Source: Gordionus sp. m RMFG-2023
Lineage: Eukaryota; Nematomorpha; Gordioida; Chordodea; Parachordodidae
Reading direction: 5' to 3'
Assembly: GCF_954871325.1 (NCBI RefSeq)
Contig: NC_088775.1
Coordinates: 60,241,561 to 60,305,560 of the forward strand
Length of the DNA: 64,000 nt
Position numbers and translations under genes: made by a program. Positions 35,701 to 46,599 of the stretch are shown piece by piece; the stretch's first letter is position 1, and every line of letters begins with the position of its first letter. The notes below the pieces were generated by a model. It was not told where the DNA came from. It saw only the letters and a list, made by a program, of their open reading frames with translations, and searched no databases.

Positions 35701-36740
35701 ATGTATTTAGGCTCTGATAAAAAGTATTTTTTTGAGAAAGTTTATTAATTTTTTTTGAAATAAATGAAATAAGCACATATTATGTTCCAGCGACTCGGAT
35801 ATGGCAACATAACTTATGATTCAATGAATTATTAACTTTGTAATATAGATAATTAATTTAAATCATATATATTTATTTTAGAATACTTGCACTATCTAGC
35901 GGAATTTTTATTTTTGTGCAGAAATGCGATTTTATTCAACAAATATTATATTATAGGATATAAATATAGGTAGATTGACTTATATTTTTTAAAATTAAAT
36001 TTTAAGCTATTTAAAATTATTAACGCTATCTAGCGGTTTTTTATTTTTAATATTTTTTCTACCTAATTTTTTTTTACCACTCTGAAAATTTTTATATGAA
36101 CAGTTCTTGATACTCTTTATAAAATATCTGAAAAGAAAAAAAAATTTATACTAACATTTAAAAAAAATAATTACAAATTTTTGACCGCAATTTTAAAAAA
36201 ATTTATAAATTAAAAATTAATTCCATTTAAAATATGTGGAAGAGTTTGCTTAGGGCTATAAAATGAGCCATGATAGATAAATATACTACATTTAATATTA
36301 AAGTTATCCCAATTTTAAAAAATCATTTTTTTCGAAAAATGATCTCGCAGAGCTACTTTGAGACCCTATATCTCCGGTTCTAGTAGTTAAGGGGCTAATA
36401 TTTTGGATTCGTCAATTACAACACTTCATTAACTTATATACCAAATTTCAGCAAAATCTGAGATGGTCGAGTTGTAAAATGATTGATTTGATATGGAATG
36501 ACCCTCCATCATTAATTTAAATTAACCACCCCCCACTCCTATTTCAAACTCCTAGAGATTAGCAAAGCCTGGACCCCACAAATTTTTTTTACACAGGTTA
36601 AATTAATTTAGCTAAGCCCATAATTATTTTTTTGTGAAGGAAAAATCATAATATCTAATTTAAGATTAAACTACATTTTTTTTATGGTACAACAAAATAA
36701 AATGTATCATTAATTTTTTCACATCAATATCTACCTCACA
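35701..36740. other. Non-coding; possible element flank
   Basis: Contains two CTATCTAGCGG motifs (35893 and 36027). A less AT-rich block at 36340-36505 reads, on the minus strand, GGGTCATTCCATATCAAATC and CAGATTTTGCTGAAATTTGG. This may be the 5' part of the element that carries the exon at 35324-35700. No gene was found. Confidence 0.4.
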
Positions 36741-36746
36741 TACATT

Positions 36747-37711
36747 TTATTTTGAAAAAAGTTTCATAAATATAAGCATCCAAAAAAATATAGCAAATAC
36801 TAATATTAAAATGAACCAAACCCAACAAGGATTTGCTTTAGTTTTTGTGATATCTAATTGATCACTTACACCTTTCAATTTTTCTAAATTTTTGGCTTGA
36901 AGATTTGTTGATTGAAATAAGACCTGATATGAATAAAACATTTATTTATATATAATATATACCACCTTGTTATCTTTTTTAATAATAGTTGAAGCTAGAC
37001 TAACATTATTTTTTAAATTTTTAACCAAATCAACCATTTGTTCTGATAGAGCCTCCTGAATTTTGGAATTAGTTTTAAGAAATGCAATTTTATCAATATC
37101 GTCTAAGTCAATATCATTGTCATAAGCATTAGCTTAAATTTCTTAAATAAAATTAATAAAAAATTAAAGATACATTTTGATAAAAGGCGTGCTCTAAGGT
37201 TATTTTCTTTTTCAGAAGACATTAAAACATATAATTGTTTAATGGATGTTGTTGAGTTTTTAGGATATGCTATGTTAACCTCATTTTCTGGTATATTAAT
37301 ATCAATCATTGATTTTGAAAAACTTTCTGAATCATCACATGTTTCCTAACCTTAAATATTGGAATAAAAATTGTATAATTTGTACCACATTGCTCAAACA
37401 AATTGGTGGTAAGCTTGAAGCCTTAATCAAAGATTTTAGGTAACTTAATTTAGTATTGTACTCATTAATATTTTCTTTTGGGCGTTGACTATGATAAAAT
37501 ATATGATTTCAATCGAAATTAAAATTACAATGTTGATGTTGTCATTAACTGTTGTAGGTATAAATCCAATGTATCTATATACTAAACTTATCAATCAATC
37601 ATCATAAATAAGCTATAAAATTACCGATTTAAATCTCCATTGATTATAATTTTGAACTGATACCATATTCTCACAAACTTGCATAAGACGAATAAAGTTG
37701 ATTTCAATCAT
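36747..37711 (-). CDS. USE1: USE1 vesicle-transport SNARE, six exons, complete
   Basis: USE1 is a tail-anchored SNARE that acts in Golgi-to-ER retrograde transport. Exons (minus strand): 37711-37625, 37581-37529, 37488-37389, 37345-37174, 37132-36966, 36923-36747. All introns are GT-AG (41 to about 43 bp, one of about 42 bp, and none above 45 bp). The frame is kept throughout, giving 251 residues against about 259 in human. Matches to remembered human USE1: INFIRLMQVCENM to its INLVRLLSRCEAM; NINEYNTKLSYLKSL to VINEYSWKVDFLKGM; IQEALSEQMVDLVKNLK to LQEKLAEEMLGLARSLK; IIKKDNK to VIKKDNQ; NLEKLK identical. The SNARE motif is followed by a C-terminal membrane anchor (WVWFILILVFAIFFWMLIF). This is the only intact host gene I can name here. 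The weakest junction is the end of exon 3 (donor GTGGTA), a donor also used by exon 5. The start ATG lies at the edge of a LINE tail. Confidence 0.93.
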
Positions 37712-38390
37712 ATCATATCATATTATACACTGGGGAGACATCCCACAATTAAGTGGGCACTCCACCACCCCATAGAGGGCGTCTCCAGTGCAGTGAATTT
37801 GCATTCACCGTTTGGCAGAAAATTTACCCTACTGTCTGGGTCCCGTTTAATTTGAGTGGGATGACGGGTACCACTCGTGGATAAGCCAGGATCCACAAAG
37901 TTGACAGTAATTTACCCTACTGTCAGGGTCCCATTTAATTTGAGTGGGATGACGGGTACCACTCGTGGATAAGCCAGGATCCACATTGTAAATAATGTTT
38001 ATTTATTAAAAAAAATAAGATAGGAATATGTATTAGAAAAAAGGGGGGGGGATGATTAAGGAGTAAAGAGGAAGAAGAATTAGTTTTTGTAATTTATTTA
38101 TTTATTTTTTTTTGTTTTCTCTTCTTTTTTTTTTAAATATTATTGGTAATAAGAGATTCTTGTGTTAAAATAATGTTAAAATCATATTGATCAAGGAGTT
38201 TCCTAAGTATAGTTGTTTTTGAAAGTAGGCCAGGAATGTTGTAGGAGTAGATTGTTAGATTTTTGAAAATTGACATAATATAAATTTTAAAGTAAATTGT
38301 AAGATAAATTTGAATTTTGAAATAGAAAAAAAAATGGGGAAAAAATAAGCAGACGATACTTGGAAAATTGAAAAAGCAAAAAGCAGACAA
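37712..38390 (-). mobile_element. Internally deleted non-LTR retrotransposon (LINE), minus strand
   Basis: The minus-strand frame at 38133-38390 reads LTIYSYNIPGLLSKTTILRK and later YDFNIILTQESL. This is the N-terminal end of an APE-type endonuclease (SYN and QE are its conserved metal-site neighbourhoods). The frame then ends, and at 37735-37990 there is a less AT-rich block ending in a short (ATATG)n tail at 37712-37730. That layout fits a LINE whose middle is deleted and whose 3' UTR and tail remain. The tail abuts the USE1 start codon. Confidence 0.65.
37825..37990. repeat. 88-bp tandem duplication in the LINE 3' region
   Basis: TTTGAGTGGGATGACGGGTA occurs at 37851 and 37939, with the flanking TTTACCCTACTGTC(T/A)GGGTC and TAAGCCAGGATCCACA also repeated. 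There are two copies with a period of 88 bp, which resembles the repeated UTR blocks of some LINEs. Confidence 0.9.
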
Positions 38391-38603
38391 GAGAAATGAT
38401 AAATAAGAAAATATCCATGAAATTGAGTTTTAAGAGAGGATTAAAGTTAAATTTTGTTTATTAAATGTTGATTTATATTATTTTGTTTAAATTAAGTTAA
38501 TAAGATTAATATATAGAAAAAATAAATTGTTAAAGGAAATAAATAATTGAAATAAAAGATAAATAAATGATTTATAATGGTACTTGCTAAACTTTATAGT
38601 AGC

Positions 38604-38990
38604 TTAGGTAAAGAATTGGAGAAGATAAGAAAGAATTAAGTTATGATGATTGAGATAAATTAGTAAATAGAGAAGAGAATTTATTACTTTGAATCTAGAA
38701 AAAATAAAAAAATTAATGAATAAAAGTAATAACTTGACAGATATATTATGTATAATCCTCAGCAATTGAAAAAGAGTCTCATTACTCTCCCCATCTTCCA
38801 TGCATTTGAAAGAATTTACTAGTTTTGATTCAGAAGAGTAGAAGTCAGGCTTTTCATGTCATAAAAAATGTAAGTAGTCGCAAAGTAAATATTTAAGGAA
38901 TTTAGTGTGCTTGAAAATGAAATTGTGAGTGATAGAAGTATTTGTAGAATTGATAGATATCATTATTTCTTGGAGGTGGCGATTTAACAT
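38604..38990 (-). other. Weak minus-strand coding-like stretch of unknown nature
   Basis: An ATG at about 38990 opens MADVKSPPPRNNDIYQFYKY. An overlapping frame reads FKHTKFLKYLLCDYLHFL and, past a stop, KPDFYSSESKLVNSFKCME and SNETLFQLLRI down to 38604. The composition is more protein-like than neighbouring DNA. It lies just 5' of the LINE endonuclease fragment, so it may be LINE 5' sequence, or a host exon. I do not recognise it. Confidence 0.25.
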
Positions 38991-39497
38991 CAGCCATTTT
39001 CCCGCAGACGAAAAAAGTCTTTCAAAAGTTGATTTCAATATTTGACATAGACATTAAAGTTGCAAATAGAGCTTATGATAAAATAAAACATACGTACGCC
39101 TATCATATTACCTGCCAGATGAGAAGGTAATTGTATAAAATTATGTTAGATTTTTTTTACGAGGTTATATGTGTTATTAAATATACAACAAAAGTGAGTG
39201 AACAAACAAACATTTTATATAATAAACATATTAAATTTAAAAAATGGAAAGCAATTAAATAAGCTTAAATTTCATGTTTAAATATTACAAAAGATTTTAA
39301 AAATAAAAATTTTATATGATGAAAAGAGAATTCAAGGATATATCTTTAATTAATTGAGGGCGATATGGCAACGCACATCATTAATAATTGCCACAGATGT
39401 GTGAGTTTAGTAATGACAGAAATTTTAACTAGTCCAAATTAAAGTTTAAATCCTACCTTTCCCAAAAAAATCTATACCTATGTAATAAGACACATTG
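38991..39497. other. AT-rich, no gene seen
   Basis: Low-complexity sequence up to the target duplication of the hAT MITE at 39498. No coding or repeat structure was supported. Confidence 0.5.
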
Positions 39498-40237
39498 GTA
39501 CAAAGCATATACGTAGCCAGGGGGGGGGGGCAAGCGGAAATTCCCCCTCTTCAGAAATTTATCACTTTTTGTAAATATCATTTTTAGCTAATAAAAAATA
39601 TCTCCCTTAGTCCTCCCCCCCTCCCTGACCCTCAAATATGTATGCATCTTAAATAATAATTTAAAAGAAAGAATGTAAAAGTTTATATTTTTTTATAAAA
39701 CTATTCATCATAATTTATAGATTTTTGGGAAAATAAATTTATAAATATATAAAATGAACCAAAAATGTTTTTTAATAAATGGAATATAAGCCAAAGATAA
39801 GTCTTAAGACAGAAGTGAATTGTATTATAATTATTAATAATAGATACATAAAATTAATAAATAATATAATATATCAAATATAATTTTTTATAAAGTGAGT
39901 AATTTCAATTTATTAATCTTAATAAAAGTTAAATATAATTTAAAAACTATTAATAAAATTAAATCATAAATTAAAAAAATATTAAAGCACAATACAAACA
40001 GGGGAATATTATATGTCGTAGATTTACAGTATATCTAATTATCAAAATCAAGTAATTTTTACCTATATAGCGAATAATCTATTTTACAGATAACTATAAA
40101 ATATTGATAATGACATCAGAAAATATCTTTTAAAGACATTGTGGGATGAATAATATGAAAATTAAATTTAAATATCATTTTTCTTAAAATAAATAGATGG
40201 CGTTAAATAATTGAATGCAAATTGATGCATATTTAAT

Positions 40238-40475
40238 ATCAAGAGTAGTGATGTTAAACGGATCGTTTTGAGCCGATTTTTAAAACGGCTAACTCAATAC
40301 TTCATCCAAAAAAATATTACACAAGCCTGAAGATTTTGCTCATAGAAGGAACAAAGGTCTATACATATATTATCGAAATCTTGAGGCTTAGGCAATATTT
40401 TTCTGGCTAAAATATTGAGTTAGCCGTTTTTTAAAATCGGCTCAAAACGAGCCGTTTAACAACACTAATCAAGAG
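40238..40475. repeat. 8-bp target duplication ATCAAGAG around a foldback MITE
   Basis: ATCAAGAG at 40238-40245 and 40468-40475. The homologous copy at 4907-4919 reads ATCAAAAG once, showing the empty site. Confidence 0.93.
40246..40467. mobile_element. 222-bp foldback MITE of the TAGTGTTG hAT-like family
   Basis: Starts TAGTGATGTTAAACGG and ends CCGTTTAACAACACTA, inverted repeats that extend further through GGATCGTTTTGAGCCG and AACGGCTAACTCAATA-type sequence on both arms. With its 8-bp duplication this fits a hAT-type MITE. The same ends occur at 48306/55545 and 63190. Confidence 0.92.
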
Positions 40476-40876
40476 CATTGATTAGTAAAATTTGTTAAAT
40501 TATTAACTGTAATATATTCTCTAACTGTCAAATATGTCTGTAAAGGTGGAATTTTACCTAGTATTTTATAACTAATTCTATATAATAGAGTAAAATCAAC
40601 TATATGTCTACTTACTTTTTATAAATAAATTACTTATAATTGTTTGGAATAAATTATTACCATGCTTTTATATTAAGGTATATACAATACAAGTTATTTA
40701 TTATATTTTTATTTTATATAAACTAATAAAAATATATTTCATATAAACTAATAAAAATATATTTCATATAAACTAATAAAAATATATTTCATATTTGTTC
40801 CAGGCTTATATTAAAATTTGTAAAAATATTTATGATTATATAGAGACTAAAGTAACCCGGCCGAAGGCTGGAAAAA

Positions 40877-40893
40877 GCGGGCCGAAGGCCCGC
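40877..40893. other. Perfect GC hairpin with GAA loop
   Basis: GCGGGCC-GAA-GGCCCGC, a 7-bp perfect stem. It is followed by a second hairpin GGGGGCGAAGCCTCC at 40912. Both sit within 100 bp of the hAT right end. Confidence 0.85.
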
Positions 40894-41031
40894 CTAAAAG
40901 GGGGTCTGGGGGCGAAGCCTCCAGTAATTTTTTAATTCCCCCCCCCCTTATGAAAATCCTGGCTACGCCTTTGGTACAAAGTGCAACTATCTCCCGTGTA
41001 AAATTTTTATGCTTGGGCATTAATTCTTCAT

Positions 41032-41165
41032 AGTGCTTGTAAAAATTTGAGTGGGGATACCTTTTTTTTAAATTTAATTTTTTACTGTTTTACTACACCC
41101 ATCCATAACCAAATTATTTCAGGTTTATTATATCGGACTCGGCCTTGTGATTACGTTATTTATTT
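41032..41165. repeat. Dispersed ~135-bp repeat (inverted partner at 57121-57255)
   Basis: Shares AATTTGAGTGGGGATACC, TGTTTTAC(T/A)ACACCCA and ATATCGGACTCG(G/A)CCT in the same order with the reverse complement of 57121-57255. The family is unknown; it could be a SINE or a MITE end. Confidence 0.75.
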
Positions 41166-41703
41166 ATATTATATATTAAAGATTATGCAATTATAATTAT
41201 TTTTGAAACTTATGGGTGTTAAAAAATAATAACCCATTTTTCCGAAGGGGAGGGGGGTATTTTTCTTGGGGTATTTTAGGGGCCACTGTGAAGACTGTTG
41301 GTAATGTGTGAAAATTTCAAAATATTACAGGTTTCATCTACATGTGCATAGTAAATATACCGCTGGCTTCGATATATTTGGGCAGATCAATTTTTCGAAG
41401 TCTCCGCAAATTAGGATTTCATCCAAAAATATAAAATAATTTTAAAGTCAATTTTACATAAAATCATATAATAAATTTGAGAGACTTACCATGCCCGGAC
41501 CTAAGTTCGGCCCGGCATTTTAATTTTTTTAAATATACCCGGGCCAGGCCGTATATCTTAAACCAAATATTTAAAATCGCCATTATTAGCTATAAAAATC
41601 AAAAAAAAATATTATATATTTTAAAATAATAATGGATAGATTAAAATATATTTGTCCCCTTGTAAAAGATCGTATATTCATCAAATTAAAAATTTAATTT
41701 ATA
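41166..41703. other. AT-rich, no gene seen
   Basis: Includes a G-run near 41250 and GCCCGG-rich words at 41490-41560 (CCCGGACCTAAG, CGGGCCAGGCC), which look like another decayed MITE end. No paired terminus was found. Confidence 0.4.
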
Positions 41704-42444
41704 GTTTTAAACAGGGATTCCAACCGAACTAGCCTGGAAGAAACCCCGGGTTTTTAGGGAAAAAATCTGAACCCGAACCAAACCTGAACTCCATTTATAA
41801 AATTTTCAAAACCCCGAACCGAACCCGGGTTCAACCGGGTTTAGTGTATTGTTAAAATCATATATTAAGATATTTGTATAATTGATAATCCAAATATTAA
41901 TAATTTAATTGAGATTTTATAATATTTTCAAATTTCCAATTAAGTGAAATGTTAAAAAATTTTAAACATTAATTCATTTATGCCATTTTTAAATTTTTAA
42001 ATTTATTCTTAAAGATTCCTATTATTGGGATGAATAATTTTTAAACAATTAAAATCATTTACGCCATTTATTTTTAATTTTTAACTTATTCTCAAAGATT
42101 ATTAATTAGAGGAAAATGAAAGTGTAAAAGTCAAAGTAAAAATTATTATATTGGATTCTTAATGAATTATGTCTAAATAAAAATTTTTAAATTGATACAT
42201 GACTTATTTTTAACTATATTTTGCCTATGAATAAAATAAAAAATTTATTTTTATTTATGTCTAGTTTTTTAATTATGATTTAAATATAGAATTTTTTTTA
42301 TCAATTGAAAATTTTTTAAATCCGAGCTGAACCCGGATCTAAACCCGGGTTCAATAATATTTCCTTGAACCGAATCCATCTATTTTTTTACCTTAAACGG
42401 AACCCGGGCGATAATTTCAGCGGGTTCGCATCTTTAGTTTTAAA
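41704..42444. repeat. 8-bp target duplication GTTTTAAA around a hAT MITE
   Basis: GTTTTAAA at 41704-41711 and 42437-42444 flanks inverted ends. Confidence 0.85.
41712..42436. mobile_element. 725-bp hAT-type MITE with AACCCGGGTT subterminal repeats
   Basis: The left end is CAGGGATTCCAACCGAAC and the reverse complement of the right end is TAAAGATGCGAACCCGC. Both fit the hAT end pattern YARNGATNC, and an 8-bp duplication flanks them. The GGGTTC/GAACCC and AACCCGGGTT palindromes cluster at both ends. No coding sequence was found. Confidence 0.8.
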
Positions 42445-42800
42445 TAAACAATAAATGCTAAGATTAATTCACTACCTAAAAACCAATTTACTATGGGCGC
42501 ATCTATGGGGGAGGTTAGAGGGTTAACCCCCCCCCCTTGGCTAAAAATGTTTATCTTATTTTTCGTTGTTTTAATATTATTAAGTAACCCAATGGCCCCT
42601 ACACTTTTTGAGAGATGGAAACAGAATACCCCCTTGAATATTACCACCCCCCCCCCCCTCACTCAAAAAATGGTTAATTATTTTTTGACACCCATAAATT
42701 TCAAAAATATTTTTTATTGCATCAATCTTTAACATATAATATAAACAACAAAAATTATAATATATACTTTAAAAATAATATTTTTAAATTAATAATTTAA
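42445..42800. other. AT-rich with several C-runs, no gene seen
   Basis: The block at 42490-42665 holds TATGGGCGCATCTATGGGGG followed by two long C-runs. It resembles a hAT-type terminus followed by C-tracts, but no partner end was found. Open frames over the C-runs are not accepted. Confidence 0.45.
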
Positions 42801-43260
42801 ACAAACTAGTAGAAAGCCCGTCAAAAATAACGGGGAATGAGATTTTTATTTTTACGATAGATGTCATGCTTGGTCCAAGCTCACAATAATAGTAGGCATA
42901 TAATTTTAAAAAAATTTATCCAGCCCAGCTCAACCCTTAATAATTTGTTAAAGATTTTCCCATGTCAGGTGCAAGCTAATATTATATTAATTTTGAGGTT
43001 CCAAGCCCAATCGTATCCAATATAATTTTGAAAATTTTTTCCCACCTCGGAGATAGTTAAATTTTTAATTGATTTATCATCACATGAAGGGGAATTATCT
43101 GATTTACCAATTAGTTTAAGGTGTAAAAAAGAAACATGTGAATTCCGTATTAAGGGAAACTGGGAAGGCCCGGGCAAACAACTTATTAGAGAATCATGAC
43201 AAATAAAATTTAAATAACCGACTCTTATACTTTTTGGTAATATGATCAATTATAATTATA
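42801..43260 (-). repeat. Copy of an old dispersed repeat, reverse orientation
   Basis: Its reverse complement matches 48090-48305 joined to 55546-55640, the family interrupted there by a 7.2-kb insertion. This copy carries the uninterrupted (empty) site at about 42885-42900. It includes CTCATTCCCCGT(T/C)ATTTTTGA and TTGGATACGA(T/C)TGGGCTTGG. Confidence 0.85.
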
Positions 43261-43479
43261 TATAATAAATTGTTGTTTATTATATAGGGTTATTGTAGCT
43301 TTTCGGATAAATTTAATGTATGTCTTGCATTTCCCAAATTATTTGTCTATATTTTATGTTAAATAAAAAAAAAAATGCTATCTATTTAAATAACAAAAAT
43401 TCCATTAAACACTAATGAAACTTATATGCAAATTATATATATATTTTTTAAGAAAATATTTTTTATTGACATACAAATT

Positions 43480-46051
43480 TAGGCTAATTTTTTTTTAAAA
43501 AATAATGAGGAATAATTATTATGTTGTGTATTTGTTGACATTTTTATTTTTGATGGAAAAAGCGACAAAATAAATCTGGAAGGTTGTCTGGAAATATAAT
43601 AATTAATGTACAATTTCATATCATTTGGGGTTGTAGATGAAAGTAATGACGGATTACCAAAAAACACAATACGTCCTGATAAAGATGAGTCATACATATG
43701 CCTATGCCTTGGGATACTGGTAAAAGAAGAACGCAAAATTATTTCTGTCAATGTCAGCATTGGTAGCCTCCTCTAAAATAGAATCATGAACGACAATGTT
43801 AACTCAACCATAAAAAGGTAGTAAGAATTGTTATAAAGGCCACGACAGAACTACTGCATATTTTTCCATTAATAAAGTTGATGAAAATGGCCGTACTGCA
43901 CGTTCAAGTTTAACATTCCTCTAAATAATCATGAAAGTTTCTCAGAAAATCGGATAAAGTAATATTTATAATAACTCCTGGTGAAGTGAATGATAGTACG
44001 GAATTGAATGCTTATATTTGTTAAAAATAGGCAGAGGTAGCATAGGGATTGTGGTAGTGGTGATAGAAATATCATTTGGAGGCAACTGGATGAAAATAAA
44101 ATAAACATATAAATATAAATATAAAACATAAGATAAAAAAAAGAAAATAAACCTCCAGAGGAGTTAATTTCAAGCGTAGTTCTTTATTATTTTAGCTACC
44201 AGTAACTCTAGAACGGGCAAGGCGTTTGTTTATTCGTTATTATTTTCTTTGCTGATCTTTAATAGATTCATCATGTTTTGTAGCAATGTGAGGGATTAAG
44301 GTTGGGTTAGCCTAGACAAATAAAGAAATCAGGCAAAAATATAAATAAACATTATTATTGAAATAAAACGAACATTAAAATTCTGTAAACCAGTAGATGG
44401 GTCAATAGATGCATATATCTAGTAGTTGGAAGGATATCACCAAAATAAATTTTTTTCTTTGGGGGGGGGGGGGACTTATCAAGCCTATTATGATATTCTA
44501 AAGGTATATTTCTCATTTGTTCATTATTAATGGCTGATATATCAATATTTGAACAATTATAAAGAGGAAATAAGACGGGGATAGTTTTCTAAAGTAAAAA
44601 AAAAATAATTCTCAAGTTAATTTTATAAGGTAGGAAAAAAATAAAATACCATTCGGAGATCAATTGGCAAATTTTTTTAAAAAAAATAGGATCCTTGTGA
44701 ATAAGTATAGAATAATTTAAATAATATATAAATACCGTAATATGTATTTTTTTTGGAATAAATATAAAATCACAAAAATAGAAAAATAGAAAACCCTGTT
44801 TAGTATTTTTTATTGAAAGAATAAAAAGGAGTATTGTTAAAAAGGGTAGGAACCTTAAGAATAAATATATAATTTTAATTGATTAAAAATAAATATTGTA
44901 ATATATAATGATTTTTTAGAATAGATATAAAATCATATATAAAAATAATAATATTAAAAATAATATACTATGTATATTTTTTTGAGCATTATACAAAATA
45001 ATCAGCAGGAATAATAGAGCAATGGTGGATCCGACAAAATGGTAAGCTTTTAAAAAAGTAGGACCCTTAAAAATTGTTATATTAATTTAGTTAAATTTTA
45101 AAAATATACTTTGTATAATTTTCAGTTAGACAAAATATTTTTCAGAGATAAAAGGGCATATTGTGCGGCCCGAAAAAATGGCTAGCCTTAAAAATACGTA
45201 GGATGCTTAAAATAATATAAATTTATTTAAATTATGAAAAAATATTCGATTTTTTGGAATAGATATAAAATTATTTATAATAAAAATAATGTACTATGTA
45301 TATTTTTTTGTGCGTTATACAAAATAATCAGCAGGGATAATAGAGCAATGGTGGATCCGACAAAATGGTATACTTTTAAAAAAGTAGGATTCTTAAAAAT
45401 TGTTATATTAATTTAGTTAAATATTAAAAATGTACTTTGTATATTTTTCAGTTAGTTAGACAAAATATTCATCAGAGATAAAAGGGCATATTGTGCGGTC
45501 CGAGAAAATGGATAGCCTTAAAAATACGTTGGATGCTTAAAATAATATAAATTTATTTATTATAAAAAAATATTCGATTTTTTGGAATAAATATAAAATA
45601 TATTAAAATTATTTATAATAAAAATATGTACTATGTACATTTTTTTGTACGTTATACAAAATAATCAGCAGGGATAATAGAGCAATGGTGTCCAACAAAA
45701 TGGTATACTTTTAAAAAGATGTATTTTATAATATAAAAGAGTATAAAAAAAACATTTATGCATTTTTAATATATATATATAAGGCTAACTTTATTTTGCG
45801 TTGTTAGTAAATTTTGTAGGGCCTCACGATCCCTGGAGCGTTTCTTTTTTGATTTACCTGCCATCTTTTTCTTTTATTAATGACGGATATATCACCACAT
45901 GTACAATCATTAAGTGAGGCTAGCACATGGCTTGTTATCTTAAATTAAAAACAAAAGAATAATTAAAAAAAATATTAATGTATTAAACCTGAAGAGGAGT
46001 CAATATTAGGTTAACCTCTCTAGAAATAGTTGGAATATCATCCATCAGAAG
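43480..46051 (-). CDS. Candidate multi-exon gene of unknown function, minus strand
   Basis: Several minus-strand segments look like exons with micro-introns of the USE1 kind. At 46051-45989 a 63-nt exon (AG before, GT after) reads LLMDDIPTISREVNLILTPL. After a 50-bp intron, 45938-45858 (81 nt, GT-AG, same phase) reads ITSHVLASLNDCTCGDISVI. At 44588 an AG opens KTIPVLFPLYNCSNIDISAI, a likely paralogue of the previous exon. At about 44185-44153 the sequence ends ELRLKLTPLE before a GT, echoing NLILTPLQ. At 44085 an AG opens LPPNDISITTTTIPMLPLPI. A longer frame at 43760-43479 reads RHRHMYDSSLSGRIVFFGNP. A 330-bp tandem array interrupts the set. I do not recognise the product, and only the 46051-45858 pair is well supported; the whole could be a degraded element. 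Confidence 0.35.
44740..45735. repeat. ~330-bp tandem repeat, about three copies
   Basis: ATCAGCAGG(A/G)ATAATAGAGC begins at 45001, 45327 and 45664 (periods 326 and 337). The units share GATAAAAGGGCATATTGTGC and ATATTCGATTTTTTGGAATA. A partial earlier unit precedes from about 44740. A long A-to-T open frame at 45234-45416 lies inside and is not a gene. Confidence 0.9.
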
Positions 46052-46590
46052 CTAAAATAGATGTATTCTAAAATAAAAAGTGTAAGCATTTTTAGTATAT
46101 ATAGATGAATAACTTTATTTTGCATTTGGTAGATTTTATTGGGTTTCACGTCATATGACCCAGTATAATTTTTTTGCTTGAATATGAGTTAAATTAAGAA
46201 TTGAATGATATTTATTTTTTGATAATCCCAGCCTTCGTCTGGATTGTGTAGCCTGAGGTAGGGAAATAAGAGAAAATTAAATGGAAAGAAAATAGAGAAA
46301 TTAAAAGGGAAATGAAGGTAAAGATAAAGAAAAAGGAAATTAAAAAGTGAAGATGGGAAAGGAAAATGATGAGAATAGGAAGATAATAAAAGAAATTAGA
46401 AGGGAAAGAAAGGAAAAGAGAATTTTATTTTTTTTTAAATTTTTTTTTTTCCCCATATTATTTGAGACTGTTGTTAAAATAATGAATGTTAGTGATATCT
46501 TTAGTAGGGATACATATGTTGTCGGTTTAGCTTAGTCAGTTTACATTTTGTGTGTTACTGAAAACTATTCTTTGAGTTAAAATATATATC
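46052..46590. other. AT-rich with a purine-rich tract, no gene seen
   Basis: 46065-46160 repeats the block at 45740-45840 (AACTTTATTTTGC, GTAGATTTTATTGGG). 46255-46430 is a GA-rich low-complexity tract; the 62-codon frame across it is composition-driven. Confidence 0.5.
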
Positions 46591-46599
46591 TTTATAAAA

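Larger units (their letters stand above)
39506..40973 (+). mobile_element. Non-autonomous hAT element, 1,468 bp
   Basis: The left end CATATACGTAGCCAGGGGGG and the reverse complement of the right end CAAAGGCGTAGCCAGG form inverted termini of the GGCGTAGCCAGG hAT type, flanked by an 8-bp duplication. The middle (about 40190-40245 and 40476-40640) is homologous to 4860-5075 of the copy at 4387-5591. The 3' end shares its GC-rich hairpin block with 4268-4386. No coding sequence is present. It is interrupted by a foldback MITE. Confidence 0.9.
39498..40981. repeat. 8-bp target duplication GTACAAAG around a hAT MITE
   Basis: GTACAAAG at 39498-39505 and 40974-40981 directly abuts the inverted termini. 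Confidence 0.92.

Noticed and set aside
42417-42732. Open frames across the C-runs on both strands
   Set aside because: Homopolymer tracts drive them; there is no conserved residue pattern and the two strands mirror each other.
46347-46535. 62-codon Lys/Glu-rich frame
   Set aside because: It crosses a GA-rich low-complexity tract and a T-run; composition alone explains it.
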